Assembly (NCBI RefSeq): GCF_000429425.1
Contig: NZ_AUBV01000017.1
Span: 26,608 to 90,607 of the forward strand
Source of the DNA: Algoriphagus mannitolivorans DSM 15301
Lineage (GTDB): Bacteria; Bacteroidota; Bacteroidia; Cytophagales; Cyclobacteriaceae
Length of the DNA stretch: 64,000 bases
Direction: 5' to 3'
The notes beneath the pieces were generated by a model. The model searched no databases, had not been told where the DNA came from, and saw only the letters and a list, made by a program, of their open reading frames with translations. The position numbers and the translations under genes were made by a program. Shown here piece after piece: positions 57,447-64,000 of this stretch. Within the stretch, counting starts at the first letter, position 1. The number at the start of each line of letters is the position of its first letter.

Positions 57447-59192
57447 ATGGCAGCTAAGCAAGAACGTAAGGTCACAATGAGTCAAGTCTTCAAGACTATC
57501 ATTTGGCCAAGGAGAAAACACCTGTTTTTAGGATTGTTTTTAATCATCATCAGCCGAATGGCGGGGCTGATTCTCCCGGGAGCCAGTAAGTACCTCGTCG
57601 ATGATGTGATTCCCAGCAATGACCTGAATATGCTCAAGTGGCTTATTTTGGCAGTGGTGGCTTCCATCCTTATCCAATCTGTTACTTCCTATTCCCTGAC
57701 TCAAATATTGAGTGTGGAGGCCCAGAATCTTATTTCTAAGCTAAGATCCCAAGTCCAAAAGCATATCATCAAGCTGCCCATCCGCTTTTTTGACAATGCC
57801 AAAACAGGGGAATTGGTCAGCCGGATTATGACTGACGTGGAGGGTGTCAGAAACCTAGTCGGAACAGGCTTTGCCCAAATGGTCGGAGGAATATTGACTT
57901 CGGCTATTTCATTGGTGCTCTTGATCAGCATCAGTCCTCTGATGACACTCTATGTATTGGTACCCGTAGCGATTTTCGGTTTGGTTTCTCTGAAGGCTTT
58001 CAGTAAAATCCGTCCCATCTTTCGGGAGAGGGGAAAAATCAATGCTCAAGTTACCGGTAGATTGACCGAAACTTTGGGTGGAATCCGTGTCATCAAAGGT
58101 TTCAATGCCGAAGCGCAGGAAATCAAGACCTTCGAAAAGGGCGTGGAAGACCTTTTCCTCAATGTTAAAGCCAGTCTGACAGCCACAAGTTTTGTGACTT
58201 CCATGGGGACATTTTTATTGGGATTGGCTTCTGCCGGAATTATGGGGATTGGAGGCTGGATGATTATGGAGGGTGAAATTACCTTTGGAGACTTTTTGGC
58301 CTTTACCTTATTCTTGGGATTCATGATTGCTCCCATTGTCCAGATGTCCAATATTGGTAGTCAGCTGACTGAAGCATTTGCAGGGTTGGATCGGACAGAG
58401 GAAATCATGAATACTCCTTTAGAGGCAGACGACAGACAGCGAACCCATGCTATGGCCAAGATCAAAGGAAATGTGGAGTTTCAAAATGTGTCCTTTGCTT
58501 ACGAATCAGGGAAAGATGTGGTTAAAAATATAAGCTTTCAAGCACCTTCCGGATCAGTTACGGCTTTGGTAGGGACTTCCGGATCAGGAAAAACTACCAT
58601 TGCGGGACTGGCTGCCACTTTTTTAAATCCAGATTCCGGACAGATTCTGTTGGATGGAGTGGATTTGCAGACGGTCACTTTGGAGTCTTTCCGCTCCCAA
58701 CTTGGGGTCGTTCTTCAGGATGATTTTCTCTTTGAAGGTACTATTCGGGAAAATATCCTTTTCCCAAGACCCGAAGCTTCAGAGGAGGAGTTGCATAAGG
58801 CAGTTCATGCGGCCCATGTTCAGGAGTTTACTGACCGATTTGAAGATGGATTAGATACCTTAATCGGGGAGCGGGGGGTGAAGCTTTCCGGAGGACAGCG
58901 ACAAAGAATTGCTATTGCGCGTGCAATTTTGGCAGATCCCAGAATTTTGATTTTGGATGAAGCCACTTCCAACTTAGATACCGAATCAGAGACCTTGATT
59001 CAGGCGAGTTTGAAGGAATTGATGAAGGGCAGGACCACTTTTGTAATTGCCCACCGTTTATCCACCATTCGTCAGGCCGACCAGATTCTGGTCATTGAAC
59101 AAGGTAATATTGTGGAACGAGGCAAACATGAGGAGCTGATTGGTCTGGAAGGTCGCTATTACCAATTGTACACTTACCAAGCCAGAATTTAA
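57447..59192 (+). CDS. ABC transporter, fused membrane and ATPase domains (exporter type)
   Basis: 581 residues from ATG 57447; the open frame extends to 57387 with unlikely sequence. Six-helix transmembrane domain (about residues 20-320; LFLGLFLIIISRMAGLILPG, LLLGLASAGIMGIGGWMIM-like helices) and a C-terminal ATPase with VGTSGSGKTTIAGLAATF (Walker A), LSGGQRQRIAIARAILAD (signature), ILILDEATSNLD (Walker B). It would work as a dimer exporting a lipid or drug; substrate not known. The next gene starts four bases after its stop. Confidence 0.93.
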   Translation: MAAKQERKVTMSQVFKTIIWPRRKHLFLGLFLIIISRMAGLILPGASKYLVDDVIPSNDLNMLKWLILAVVASILIQSVTSYSLTQILSVEAQNLISKLRSQVQKHIIKLPIRFFDNAKTGELVSRIMTDVEGVRNLVGTGFAQMVGGILTSAISLVLLISISPLMTLYVLVPVAIFGLVSLKAFSKIRPIFRERGKINAQVTGRLTETLGGIRVIKGFNAEAQEIKTFEKGVEDLFLNVKASLTATSFVTSMGTFLLGLASAGIMGIGGWMIMEGEITFGDFLAFTLFLGFMIAPIVQMSNIGSQLTEAFAGLDRTEEIMNTPLEADDRQRTHAMAKIKGNVEFQNVSFAYESGKDVVKNISFQAPSGSVTALVGTSGSGKTTIAGLAATFLNPDSGQILLDGVDLQTVTLESFRSQLGVVLQDDFLFEGTIRENILFPRPEASEEELHKAVHAAHVQEFTDRFEDGLDTLIGERGVKLSGGQRQRIAIARAILADPRILILDEATSNLDTESETLIQASLKELMKGRTTFVIAHRLSTIRQADQILVIEQGNIVERGKHEELIGLEGRYYQLYTYQARI

Positions 59193-59196
59193 GGGT

Positions 59197-59622
59197 ATGT
59201 GGTTTCAGCGAATCCCCAATCCGGACAAAGTGGATGGAATCCGAATTTATCGGACTCCATTCTTGCTGAAGGGTTCTGCGATTTGTCTGCCCGGATTGGG
59301 GATATTTCTTTCTTCAGTCATTCCTGAATCCGTCCAAGTTCCTATTATTCAACATGAGTACGGGCATTTTTTGGATTATCAAAAAGGCTTTGAAGGAGAC
59401 CACAAGCGGTTTTTGGGTTCCAAATTCTTGGGGTTTTACCTGAAAATCGGCTTGCCGAGCCTACTTAACTTAAGCCCAGGATTCAGAAATCTCGGATGGT
59501 TTCAGGGCAATCATCGAATATTTTGGACGGAAATCCGGGCGAATCGATTGGCAGTAGCCCATTTTGAAAACTATCTTGCCGAGGGATTTCTGCATAGATT
59601 CCCTACTCAAGTCAATGTATGA
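59197..59622 (+). CDS. Small putative metalloprotease-like protein with HEYGH motif
   Basis: 141 residues from ATG 59197 (the earlier frame start lies inside the ABC gene). The core VPIIQHEYGHFLDYQKG has H-E-Y-G-H, the zincin pattern HExxH; a later Glu for the third ligand could be in WTEIRANRLAVAH. A weakly hydrophobic LPGLGIFLSSVIPE precedes it. It is far smaller than typical peptidases. The four-base spacing from the ABC gene and four-base overlap with the phosphoesterase gene place it in an operon. Confidence 0.6.
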   Translation: MWFQRIPNPDKVDGIRIYRTPFLLKGSAICLPGLGIFLSSVIPESVQVPIIQHEYGHFLDYQKGFEGDHKRFLGSKFLGFYLKIGLPSLLNLSPGFRNLGWFQGNHRIFWTEIRANRLAVAHFENYLAEGFLHRFPTQVNV

Positions 59623-60605
59623 GCAATATTTCTAAAACTTCCCGAAGGTCTTTTATCAAAACGACAGCATTAAGTTCTCTGATGCTGAGTAATATGGGGG
59701 CTTTGGCTTGGGGAAGTGGTTTTCCTAAGAAAAAGATCAAAATCGGCTTGATCTCCGATCTGCATCAGGACGTAATGCCAGATGGAGCGGAGAGGCTGGA
59801 GGCTTTTCTTTCGTTTATGAAAAAGCAGAACGTGGATGCCTTGGTTCAGCTGGGAGACTTTGCCGTGCCATCCACCCAAAACCAAGCCTTGATAGAACGT
59901 TTCAACCGGGCTCATTCGGAGGTTTTTCATGTATTGGGAAATCATGACATCGACTACGGGCATACTTTCGATCAGTGCATTAAAGCCTTTGGGATGAAGT
60001 CCAGGTATTATTCCAGAAATCTAAAAGGAATCAAAATTCTGGTTTTGGATGGAAATGAGGAAGGTTCCCCAAACCCCACCCAAGGCTACCCGGCCTACAT
60101 TGGGCCAAAGCAGCAGGCATGGATTGTGAGCGAATTAGAGGCAGCAAGAGAACCTGTTTTGATTCTGTGCCATCAGCCCTTGGTGGGAATTTATCCTTTG
60201 GACAATGCCTTGGAAATGCAGAGTCTTTTAGCACCCTACGCAGACAAGATTCTTTTGGCGATCAATGGTCATGCACATGTAGATCAGCATTTGGTGGTGG
60301 AGGGAGTGAATTATTACCATCTGAATTCTGCGTCCTATTACTGGGTTGGGGCTGCGCTGAGTCATGAAAGCTATCCGGCGGAGGTTCATGAAAAATACCC
60401 GGAATTGGCTTCGACTTGTCCTTATTCGGAGAGTTTATTTGGTTTGTTGACGATTGATTTGGAGAACAGGGGTCTTCAGATCGAAGGAAGAAAGGCGGCT
60501 TGGGTTGGACCTTCCCCACAGGAATTGGGAATAGCTTATTTGACGGAAAAGCAAAAGCAGGAGAATCTGATTCCGGAGATCCGGGATCGAAAAATTGGAA
60601 ACTAG
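59619..60605 (+). CDS. Tat-exported metallophosphoesterase
   Basis: 328 residues. A Tat signal (SKTSRRSFIKTTALSSLML) leads to a calcineurin-like domain with LISDLHQD, LVQLGDF, VLGNHDID, ILCHQPLVG and INGHAHVDQH, the five metal-binding blocks. It should hydrolyse phosphoesters in the periplasm with two metal ions. It overlaps the HEYGH gene by four bases and ends at a strong terminator. Confidence 0.9.
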   Translation: MSNISKTSRRSFIKTTALSSLMLSNMGALAWGSGFPKKKIKIGLISDLHQDVMPDGAERLEAFLSFMKKQNVDALVQLGDFAVPSTQNQALIERFNRAHSEVFHVLGNHDIDYGHTFDQCIKAFGMKSRYYSRNLKGIKILVLDGNEEGSPNPTQGYPAYIGPKQQAWIVSELEAAREPVLILCHQPLVGIYPLDNALEMQSLLAPYADKILLAINGHAHVDQHLVVEGVNYYHLNSASYYWVGAALSHESYPAEVHEKYPELASTCPYSESLFGLLTIDLENRGLQIEGRKAAWVGPSPQELGIAYLTEKQKQENLIPEIRDRKIGN

Positions 60606-60609
60606 AAAC

Positions 60610-60641
60610 AAAAACAGGCACTACCCGGTGCCTGTTTTTTT
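60610..60641 (+). terminator. Intrinsic terminator between phosphoesterase and ssb
   Basis: AAAACAGGCAC and GTGCCTGTTTT pair around a short loop, with A run before and T run after, so it can serve both the plus-strand phosphoesterase gene and the minus-strand ssb gene. Confidence 0.92.
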
Positions 60642-60660
60642 GTGCTCTAGATTTTGGCGG

Positions 60661-61038
60661 TCAAAATGGAAGATCCGATTCTGCCATTTCTTTTTTCTCC
60701 CCTTTGGGATTTCCCAGCAAGAGAATTTCATTGACCACAACCTCGGTGATATAGCGCTTTTCGCCATTTTTATCATTGTAGGAGCGGTTGGTCAGTTTGC
60801 CTTCGATGGCGATTTCCGAACCTTTGTCGGTGTACTTGTCCAGGATCTCTGCGTTTTTGCCCCAGATGACCAGGTTGTGCCAGGTGGTTTCGGTGACTTT
60901 TTCCCCTTGGGCATTGCGATAGACTTCGTTGGTGGCGAGGCTGGCTTTGCCCATGATTTTGCCGGATTCCAGGGTTTTGATTTCGACTTTGTCACCTAGG
61001 CGACCGATGAGTTGAACTTTGTTTCTTAGCGCGTTCAT
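60661..61038 (-). CDS. ssb: Single-stranded DNA-binding protein
   Basis: 125 residues: the OB-fold is complete (NKVQLIGRLGDKVEIKTLES, TTWHNLVIWGKNAEILDKY, GSEIAIEGKLTNRSY) and the C-terminal tip is acidic and hydrophobic (AESDLPF), the partner-binding tail. The flexible linker is very short. It covers single-stranded DNA in replication and repair. It may be one of several SSB copies. Confidence 0.93.
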   Translation of the reverse strand: MNALRNKVQLIGRLGDKVEIKTLESGKIMGKASLATNEVYRNAQGEKVTETTWHNLVIWGKNAEILDKYTDKGSEIAIEGKLTNRSYNDKNGEKRYITEVVVNEILLLGNPKGEKKEMAESDLPF

Positions 61039-61279
61039 ACTTGTAAAAGGTTAATTGTGAAAGATTTGATTAACAATTTCCGCTAGAGGATAACTGATGG
61101 TCCAAAGTTGGGGGATGGAGGAAAAAGGACTCGGGAACTAATCGTTTGCTTCCGATAGTATTCGTTTGTTGTCGGATAAACTAGCCTGAGAGGCTGGGAA
61201 TGGATTTTTTTAATGAAAAGAAATGATTAGGTTGGGTTGTGCTTATAAATGAATTGTGCTTCATGCAGAAAAAGACAAA

Positions 61280-61804
61280 ATGAACATTCAAGAAGGATAT
61301 AAAATTGACGAGCCTGACATTTTCATTCCTTGGGACATTGACGAACAGACTTTGACTCAGAAATTGAATGGACACGACTTTAAACATGTTACCACAGGAT
61401 ATTACACCATTTCATGTAAATCTTTGAATGGACTAAGTTGTATGCTCGGATTTCACTTTGAACCCAGGAAAAACGGACATTTAAACGAATTGGAATTTTT
61501 CCGAACAGACTACAGCGAACAAGAGAAATCATTTAATGACTTTCAATCTCATTTCGAAAAAGAATTTGGAAAACCGACTTCAGAAGCAAATGGAAACGAA
61601 GGATTTAAAAATTATGCTTGGAATTTTGAGTCGGTTCAAATAGTCCATTATGTGTTCGACAGATTTGGACCAGAAGAACACATGAGAATTAAAAAAATAA
61701 AAAAGCACGAAAGCACAACAACACCTATAAGCAAGCGGGCAGACAGTGCTAAACGAAAAGATAATACTTTTAAAAAACTATGGTCTCGGCTGACAGGTAA
61801 GTAG
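61280..61804 (+). CDS. Orphan AT-rich hypothetical protein
   Basis: 174 residues from ATG 61280. It is soluble, rich in Lys, Glu, Asn and Phe, with no signal peptide or known domain (start: MNIQEGYKIDEPDIFIPW; C-terminal KKLWSRLTGK). Base composition is lower in GC than its housekeeping neighbours, which suggests acquisition. It lies just after ssb in an accessory tail. Confidence 0.55.
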   Translation: MNIQEGYKIDEPDIFIPWDIDEQTLTQKLNGHDFKHVTTGYYTISCKSLNGLSCMLGFHFEPRKNGHLNELEFFRTDYSEQEKSFNDFQSHFEKEFGKPTSEANGNEGFKNYAWNFESVQIVHYVFDRFGPEEHMRIKKIKKHESTTTPISKRADSAKRKDNTFKKLWSRLTGK

Positions 61805-61862
61805 CTTTTAAAGCCCGCCTGCTCATAGCCAAGCCGTTACCGGCAAGCAAAAAAACAAAACT

Positions 61863-62792
61863 ATGCTAAAATTTAAATTGACTCTATTCAGTTGTTTTTT
61901 TCTAATTAATGTGTTTGGTCAAAAAATTGAAGTTGTATTCTTGGACCAAAGTGACTCAACACAAAATAATTACACCATTATTTATCCAGATAATAAACCA
62001 ATTACTGGATTAATTTTTATAATTCCTGGATTTGGACAATCTGCGGAAAGAACGTTAGAACAAACCGATTTGCCTTTTAAAACTGCCCAAAAAGGGTTGT
62101 TAACTATTATCCCAACATTCCAAGATGGTGTTCAATCATTTGGAGTTGATAATCTAAGCCAAGAGTCTTTGAATTATATAATTCAAGATGTAACAAATAA
62201 GCATAAGTTATCTGGACTTCCATTTTACATTGGAGGATTTTCTATTGGTGGGAGTTGTGCAATAAAATACGCACAGAATGCAAAAGTTAAACCAGTCGCA
62301 GTATTTGCCGTTGACCCTCCTTTGGATTTTGAACGGTTTTATAATTCCAGTAAAAGAGATATTAGACTTTCTCTTGACAAAGAACCAAGCCAAGAAAATG
62401 TATACATGGTGCAAAGAATTGAGAAAGAGTTCAATGGTACACCTGAAACATCATTATCAAATTTCTATGCAATTTCTCCATATTCATTCTCTGACCACAA
62501 TCAAACAGCGGTGAAAAAGTTTGGAAATATTCCTTTAAGAATTTACACAGAGCCTGATGTAGACTGGTGGCTTAAAGAAAGGAATTTTGATTTTTCTAAT
62601 ATCAATGGACCTGATTGTTCAGCAATGATAAACGAACTTAACAGACTTGGAAATAACAGAGCAGAGTTAATAGTAACGAATAACAAGGGATATAGAAAAC
62701 CTTATAATAATAGACACCCTCATTCATGGAGTATTGTCGATAATGATGAATTGTTGATTTGGCTAATTGAACAAAAAGAAGCCAGCAGGTAA
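61863..62792 (+). CDS. Secreted alpha/beta-hydrolase
   Basis: 309 residues with a signal peptide (LTLFSCFFLINVFGQ). The elbow is YIGGFSIGGSCA (Ser127), the acid may be in YTEPDVDWW and the base in RHPHSWSIVD. LIFIIPGFGQS carries the oxyanion loop. AT-rich like the gene before it. It is probably an esterase or peptidase of the periplasm. Its stop codon abuts the first copy of the 57-base repeat. Confidence 0.75.
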   Translation: MLKFKLTLFSCFFLINVFGQKIEVVFLDQSDSTQNNYTIIYPDNKPITGLIFIIPGFGQSAERTLEQTDLPFKTAQKGLLTIIPTFQDGVQSFGVDNLSQESLNYIIQDVTNKHKLSGLPFYIGGFSIGGSCAIKYAQNAKVKPVAVFAVDPPLDFERFYNSSKRDIRLSLDKEPSQENVYMVQRIEKEFNGTPETSLSNFYAISPYSFSDHNQTAVKKFGNIPLRIYTEPDVDWWLKERNFDFSNINGPDCSAMINELNRLGNNRAELIVTNNKGYRKPYNNRHPHSWSIVDNDELLIWLIEQKEASR

Positions 62793-62850
62793 CATCACCT
62801 TGGATCCAGCTGGCGGTTCAGAGTAAATATGAAAATCAGTATCTTTAAGA
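62793..62850 (+). repeat. 57-base repeat, left copy
   Basis: Begins CATCACCTTGGAT at the very end of the hydrolase gene. Its first 37 bases match the right copy (63646-63705) at 33 positions, and GTATCTTTA recurs farther on with a one-base gap. One frame reads NITLDPAGGSE then stop, as if it were the 3' end of a lost gene. Confidence 0.75.
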
Positions 62851-62941
62851 AGGTAAGAGTAAGCTGGAAGAGAACGGCTCCGAATGCCCGCCGTCTCCAA
62901 GCTGAGGACCGTTAGAGTGCATTAAAAGAAACCGCTGCATT

Positions 62942-62973
62942 TTTGGAAAATGTTATCTTTTGAGATAACTTTG
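62942..62973 (+). promoter_or_regulatory. Promoter-operator of the toxin-antitoxin pair
   Basis: TTTG at 62942-62945 and TAACTTTG at 62966-62973 are 20 bases apart, an exact match to the Bacteroidota TTTG-N19-21-TAnnTTTG promoter. Between and over them lies the perfect palindrome GTTATCT-TTTG-AGATAAC (62952-62969), a fitting site for a dimeric Xre-type antitoxin. The predicted start of RNA (about 62979) coincides with the toxin ATG, so the message may be leaderless. Confidence 0.7.
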
Positions 62974-62978
62974 TGAAT

Positions 62979-63314
62979 ATGGTAAGGAAGATCATTTTTT
63001 ATGAAAACCACTTTATTGAATTTTACCAAAGCCAGAATGACAAGGTTAAAAGTAAGATCCAATATGTATTTGAACTGATCAAGCAAGTGGAAAGGGTACC
63101 CGAGAAGTTTCTCAAGCATCTTGAAGGAACTGAGGGGTTATATGAGATAAGAGTTGAGTTTCAATCAAATATTTTCAGGATCTTTTGCTGCTTTGATGAA
63201 GGAAGGCTTGTGGTTCTGTTCAACGGTTTTCAAAAAAAGACCCAAAAGACGGCAAAGAATGAATTGGAGAAAGCAGAAAGGTTAATGAAGGAATATTTTC
63301 AAACAAAGAAATAA
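62979..63314 (+). CDS. RelE/HigB-family toxin (phage Gp49-like)
   Basis: 111 residues from ATG 62979 (a GTG at 62973 is possible). The fold is suggested by FIEFYQSQNDKVKSKIQYVF, YEIRVEFQSNIFRIFCCFDE and VVLFNGFQKKTQKT, which match the Gp49-like (PF05973) group. Such toxins cleave mRNA at the ribosome. The antitoxin follows after 4 bases, a toxin-first order typical of HigBA. Basic residues in KKTQKTAKNEL fit RNA binding. Confidence 0.85.
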   Translation: MVRKIIFYENHFIEFYQSQNDKVKSKIQYVFELIKQVERVPEKFLKHLEGTEGLYEIRVEFQSNIFRIFCCFDEGRLVVLFNGFQKKTQKTAKNELEKAERLMKEYFQTKK

Positions 63315-63318
63315 GATC

Positions 63319-63618
63319 ATGAAGGATTATAGCAAAGTCAAAACATTCGATGAACTGATTGAACTTGAGCACGGAAAAATTGGAAGTGAAAGCAGAAATA
63401 AGTATGAAGAAAATGCTCAGATGTTCATCATCAGCGAAATGCTGAAAGAAGCGAGAAAGGAAGCAAACCTGACCCAGGAACAATTGGCGGAAAAGGCAGG
63501 GACAAAGAAAAGTTATATTTCAAAACTTGAAAATGGAAAAGGAAACATCCAGTTGTCAACCTTGATCCGAATTTTTGAACAAGGATTGAATAAAAGAATT
63601 GGATTAACCTTCCTTTAA
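63319..63618 (+). CDS. Xre-family antitoxin (HigA-like)
   Basis: 99 residues. A helix-turn-helix of the Xre class is clear: EARKEANLTQEQLAEKAGTK, KSYISKLENGKGNIQLST. The N-terminal 45 residues probably bind the toxin. It should neutralise the RelE/HigB-like toxin and repress the shared promoter at the palindrome before it. It follows the toxin by four bases. Confidence 0.88.
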   Translation: MKDYSKVKTFDELIELEHGKIGSESRNKYEENAQMFIISEMLKEARKEANLTQEQLAEKAGTKKSYISKLENGKGNIQLSTLIRIFEQGLNKRIGLTFL

Positions 63619-63645
63619 TGCGGCAGAAGGAATAACGCACGCTAG

Positions 63646-63705
63646 CATCACCTTGGATACAGCGGGCGGTTCCGAGTAAATTGAAAGATTTGTATCTTTA
63701 GGTAG
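63646..63705 (+). repeat. 57-base repeat, right copy
   Basis: Matches the left copy (62793-62850), with the frame here reading SITLDTAGGSE then stop. It breaks off from the left copy near 63702-63705, exactly where the insertion sequence seems to begin. The toxin-antitoxin pair lies between the two copies. Confidence 0.75.
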
Positions 63706-64000
63706 CGTCCCGATAAGTGTGTAAGTGGTAGAAAAAGTTATTCTGGAATTTTTCGGCCCCTTAAAAGGCCTGGAAAAATTACGGAAATAACTTTTTCGGG
63801 ATACCTTCACACACTTAAGCTATGAAAAAAGAAGATGCATTCAGCGAGGAGTTCCTCAAGCAGTTCAAAAATGGAGAAGAGCTTTACGCTTTTCTGGGTC
63901 AGCTCCAAAAGCGGGGCGTAGAAGCCATCCTTGAAGGAGAAATGGATAATCACCTGGGCTATGAGAAGCACGGGGAATCCACCGGGGAAAACACCCGTAA
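63702..64000 (+). mobile_element. Left end of an IS256-family insertion sequence (truncated by window)
   Basis: The transposase start is preceded by a roughly 108-base imperfect palindrome (about 63711-63818): TAAGTGTGT at the left pairs with ACACACTTA at the right, AAAAAGTTATT with AATAACTTTTT. The terminal inverted repeat probably lies around 63702-63725, where similarity to the left 57-base repeat stops. Only the first 300 bases are in the window. Confidence 0.75.
63822..64000 (+). CDS. IS256-family transposase, N-terminal fragment
   Basis: 59 codons from ATG 63822 to the window edge. The sequence (KKEDAFSEEFLKQFKNGEEL, RGVEAILEGEMDNHLGYEKH) is the conserved start of Bacteroidota IS256-type transposases, including the E-M-D-x-H-L-G-Y-E-K motif. 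The DDE catalytic core lies beyond the window. Whether it is intact cannot be said. Confidence 0.88.
   Translation, partial: MKKEDAFSEEFLKQFKNGEELYAFLGQLQKRGVEAILEGEMDNHLGYEKHGESTGENTR

Overview
The window looks like the chromosome of a Bacteroidota member, most likely Cytophagales (a Cyclobacteriaceae or Algoriphagus-type bacterium). The reasons are a SusC/SusD pair with a hybrid two-component regulator, promoter-like TTTG/TAnnTTTG boxes, Bacteroidota-type SecG, LptE, SSB and DUF3822/CoaD genes, moderate GC content, and almost no Shine-Dalgarno sequences. I see no rRNA, tRNA, CRISPR array or prophage.

Layout. 1-715: end of a phosphorelay region (Hpt fragment plus a weak kinase-like protein). 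715-1545: a long gene-free stretch with a perfect 16-copy heptamer array and a cluster of palindromes. 1.5-4.2 kb: a glycosyltransferase and a polysaccharide deacetylase, convergent. 4.3-23.3 kb: a complete sialic-acid utilisation locus. Eight minus-strand genes (SusC, SusD, NanA lyase, a mutarotase-symporter fusion, GH33 sialidase, AGE epimerase, SGNH esterase, GH20 hexosaminidase) face a divergent 1436-residue hybrid sensor-regulator. Together they would release sialic acid and GlcNAc from glycans, import the sialic acid, split it to ManNAc and pyruvate, and epimerise ManNAc to GlcNAc. 23.3-28.6 kb: exopolysaccharide export (Wza-like, Wzc-like tyrosine kinase), an acetyltransferase and KdsB. 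28.6-33.3 kb: small enzymes, an S10 peptidase, a beta-lactamase-fold protein and a single-domain response regulator.

33.4-45.8 kb is mainly housekeeping: groES-groEL, a sterol-desaturase-family protein, the run miaB / sigma-54 activator / lptE / TPR / secG, pabB-dinB, a YceI lipoprotein and a gamma-carbonic-anhydrase-like protein. 46.5-51.4 kb is the most intriguing block: a tight five-gene operon of an esterase, an ATP-grasp enzyme, a GCS2 carboxylate-amine ligase, a class I glutamine amidotransferase-like protein and a second, divergent ATP-grasp protein. It looks like a pathway that makes and trims a small peptide or amide. 51.4-61.0 kb is again housekeeping: pyrE, NUDIX proteins, coaD, DUF3822, a RecD-like helicase, DUF1573, an ABC exporter, a small HEYGH protein, a Tat-dependent phosphoesterase and ssb.

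61.2-64.0 kb is an accessory, AT-rich tail: an orphan protein, a secreted alpha/beta hydrolase, a RelE/HigB-HigA toxin-antitoxin pair with a visible promoter-operator, two copies of a ~57-bp repeat flanking that pair, and the left end of an IS256-family element cut off by the window edge. Start codons were often moved inward from the longest open frame to fit domain boundaries and signal peptides.
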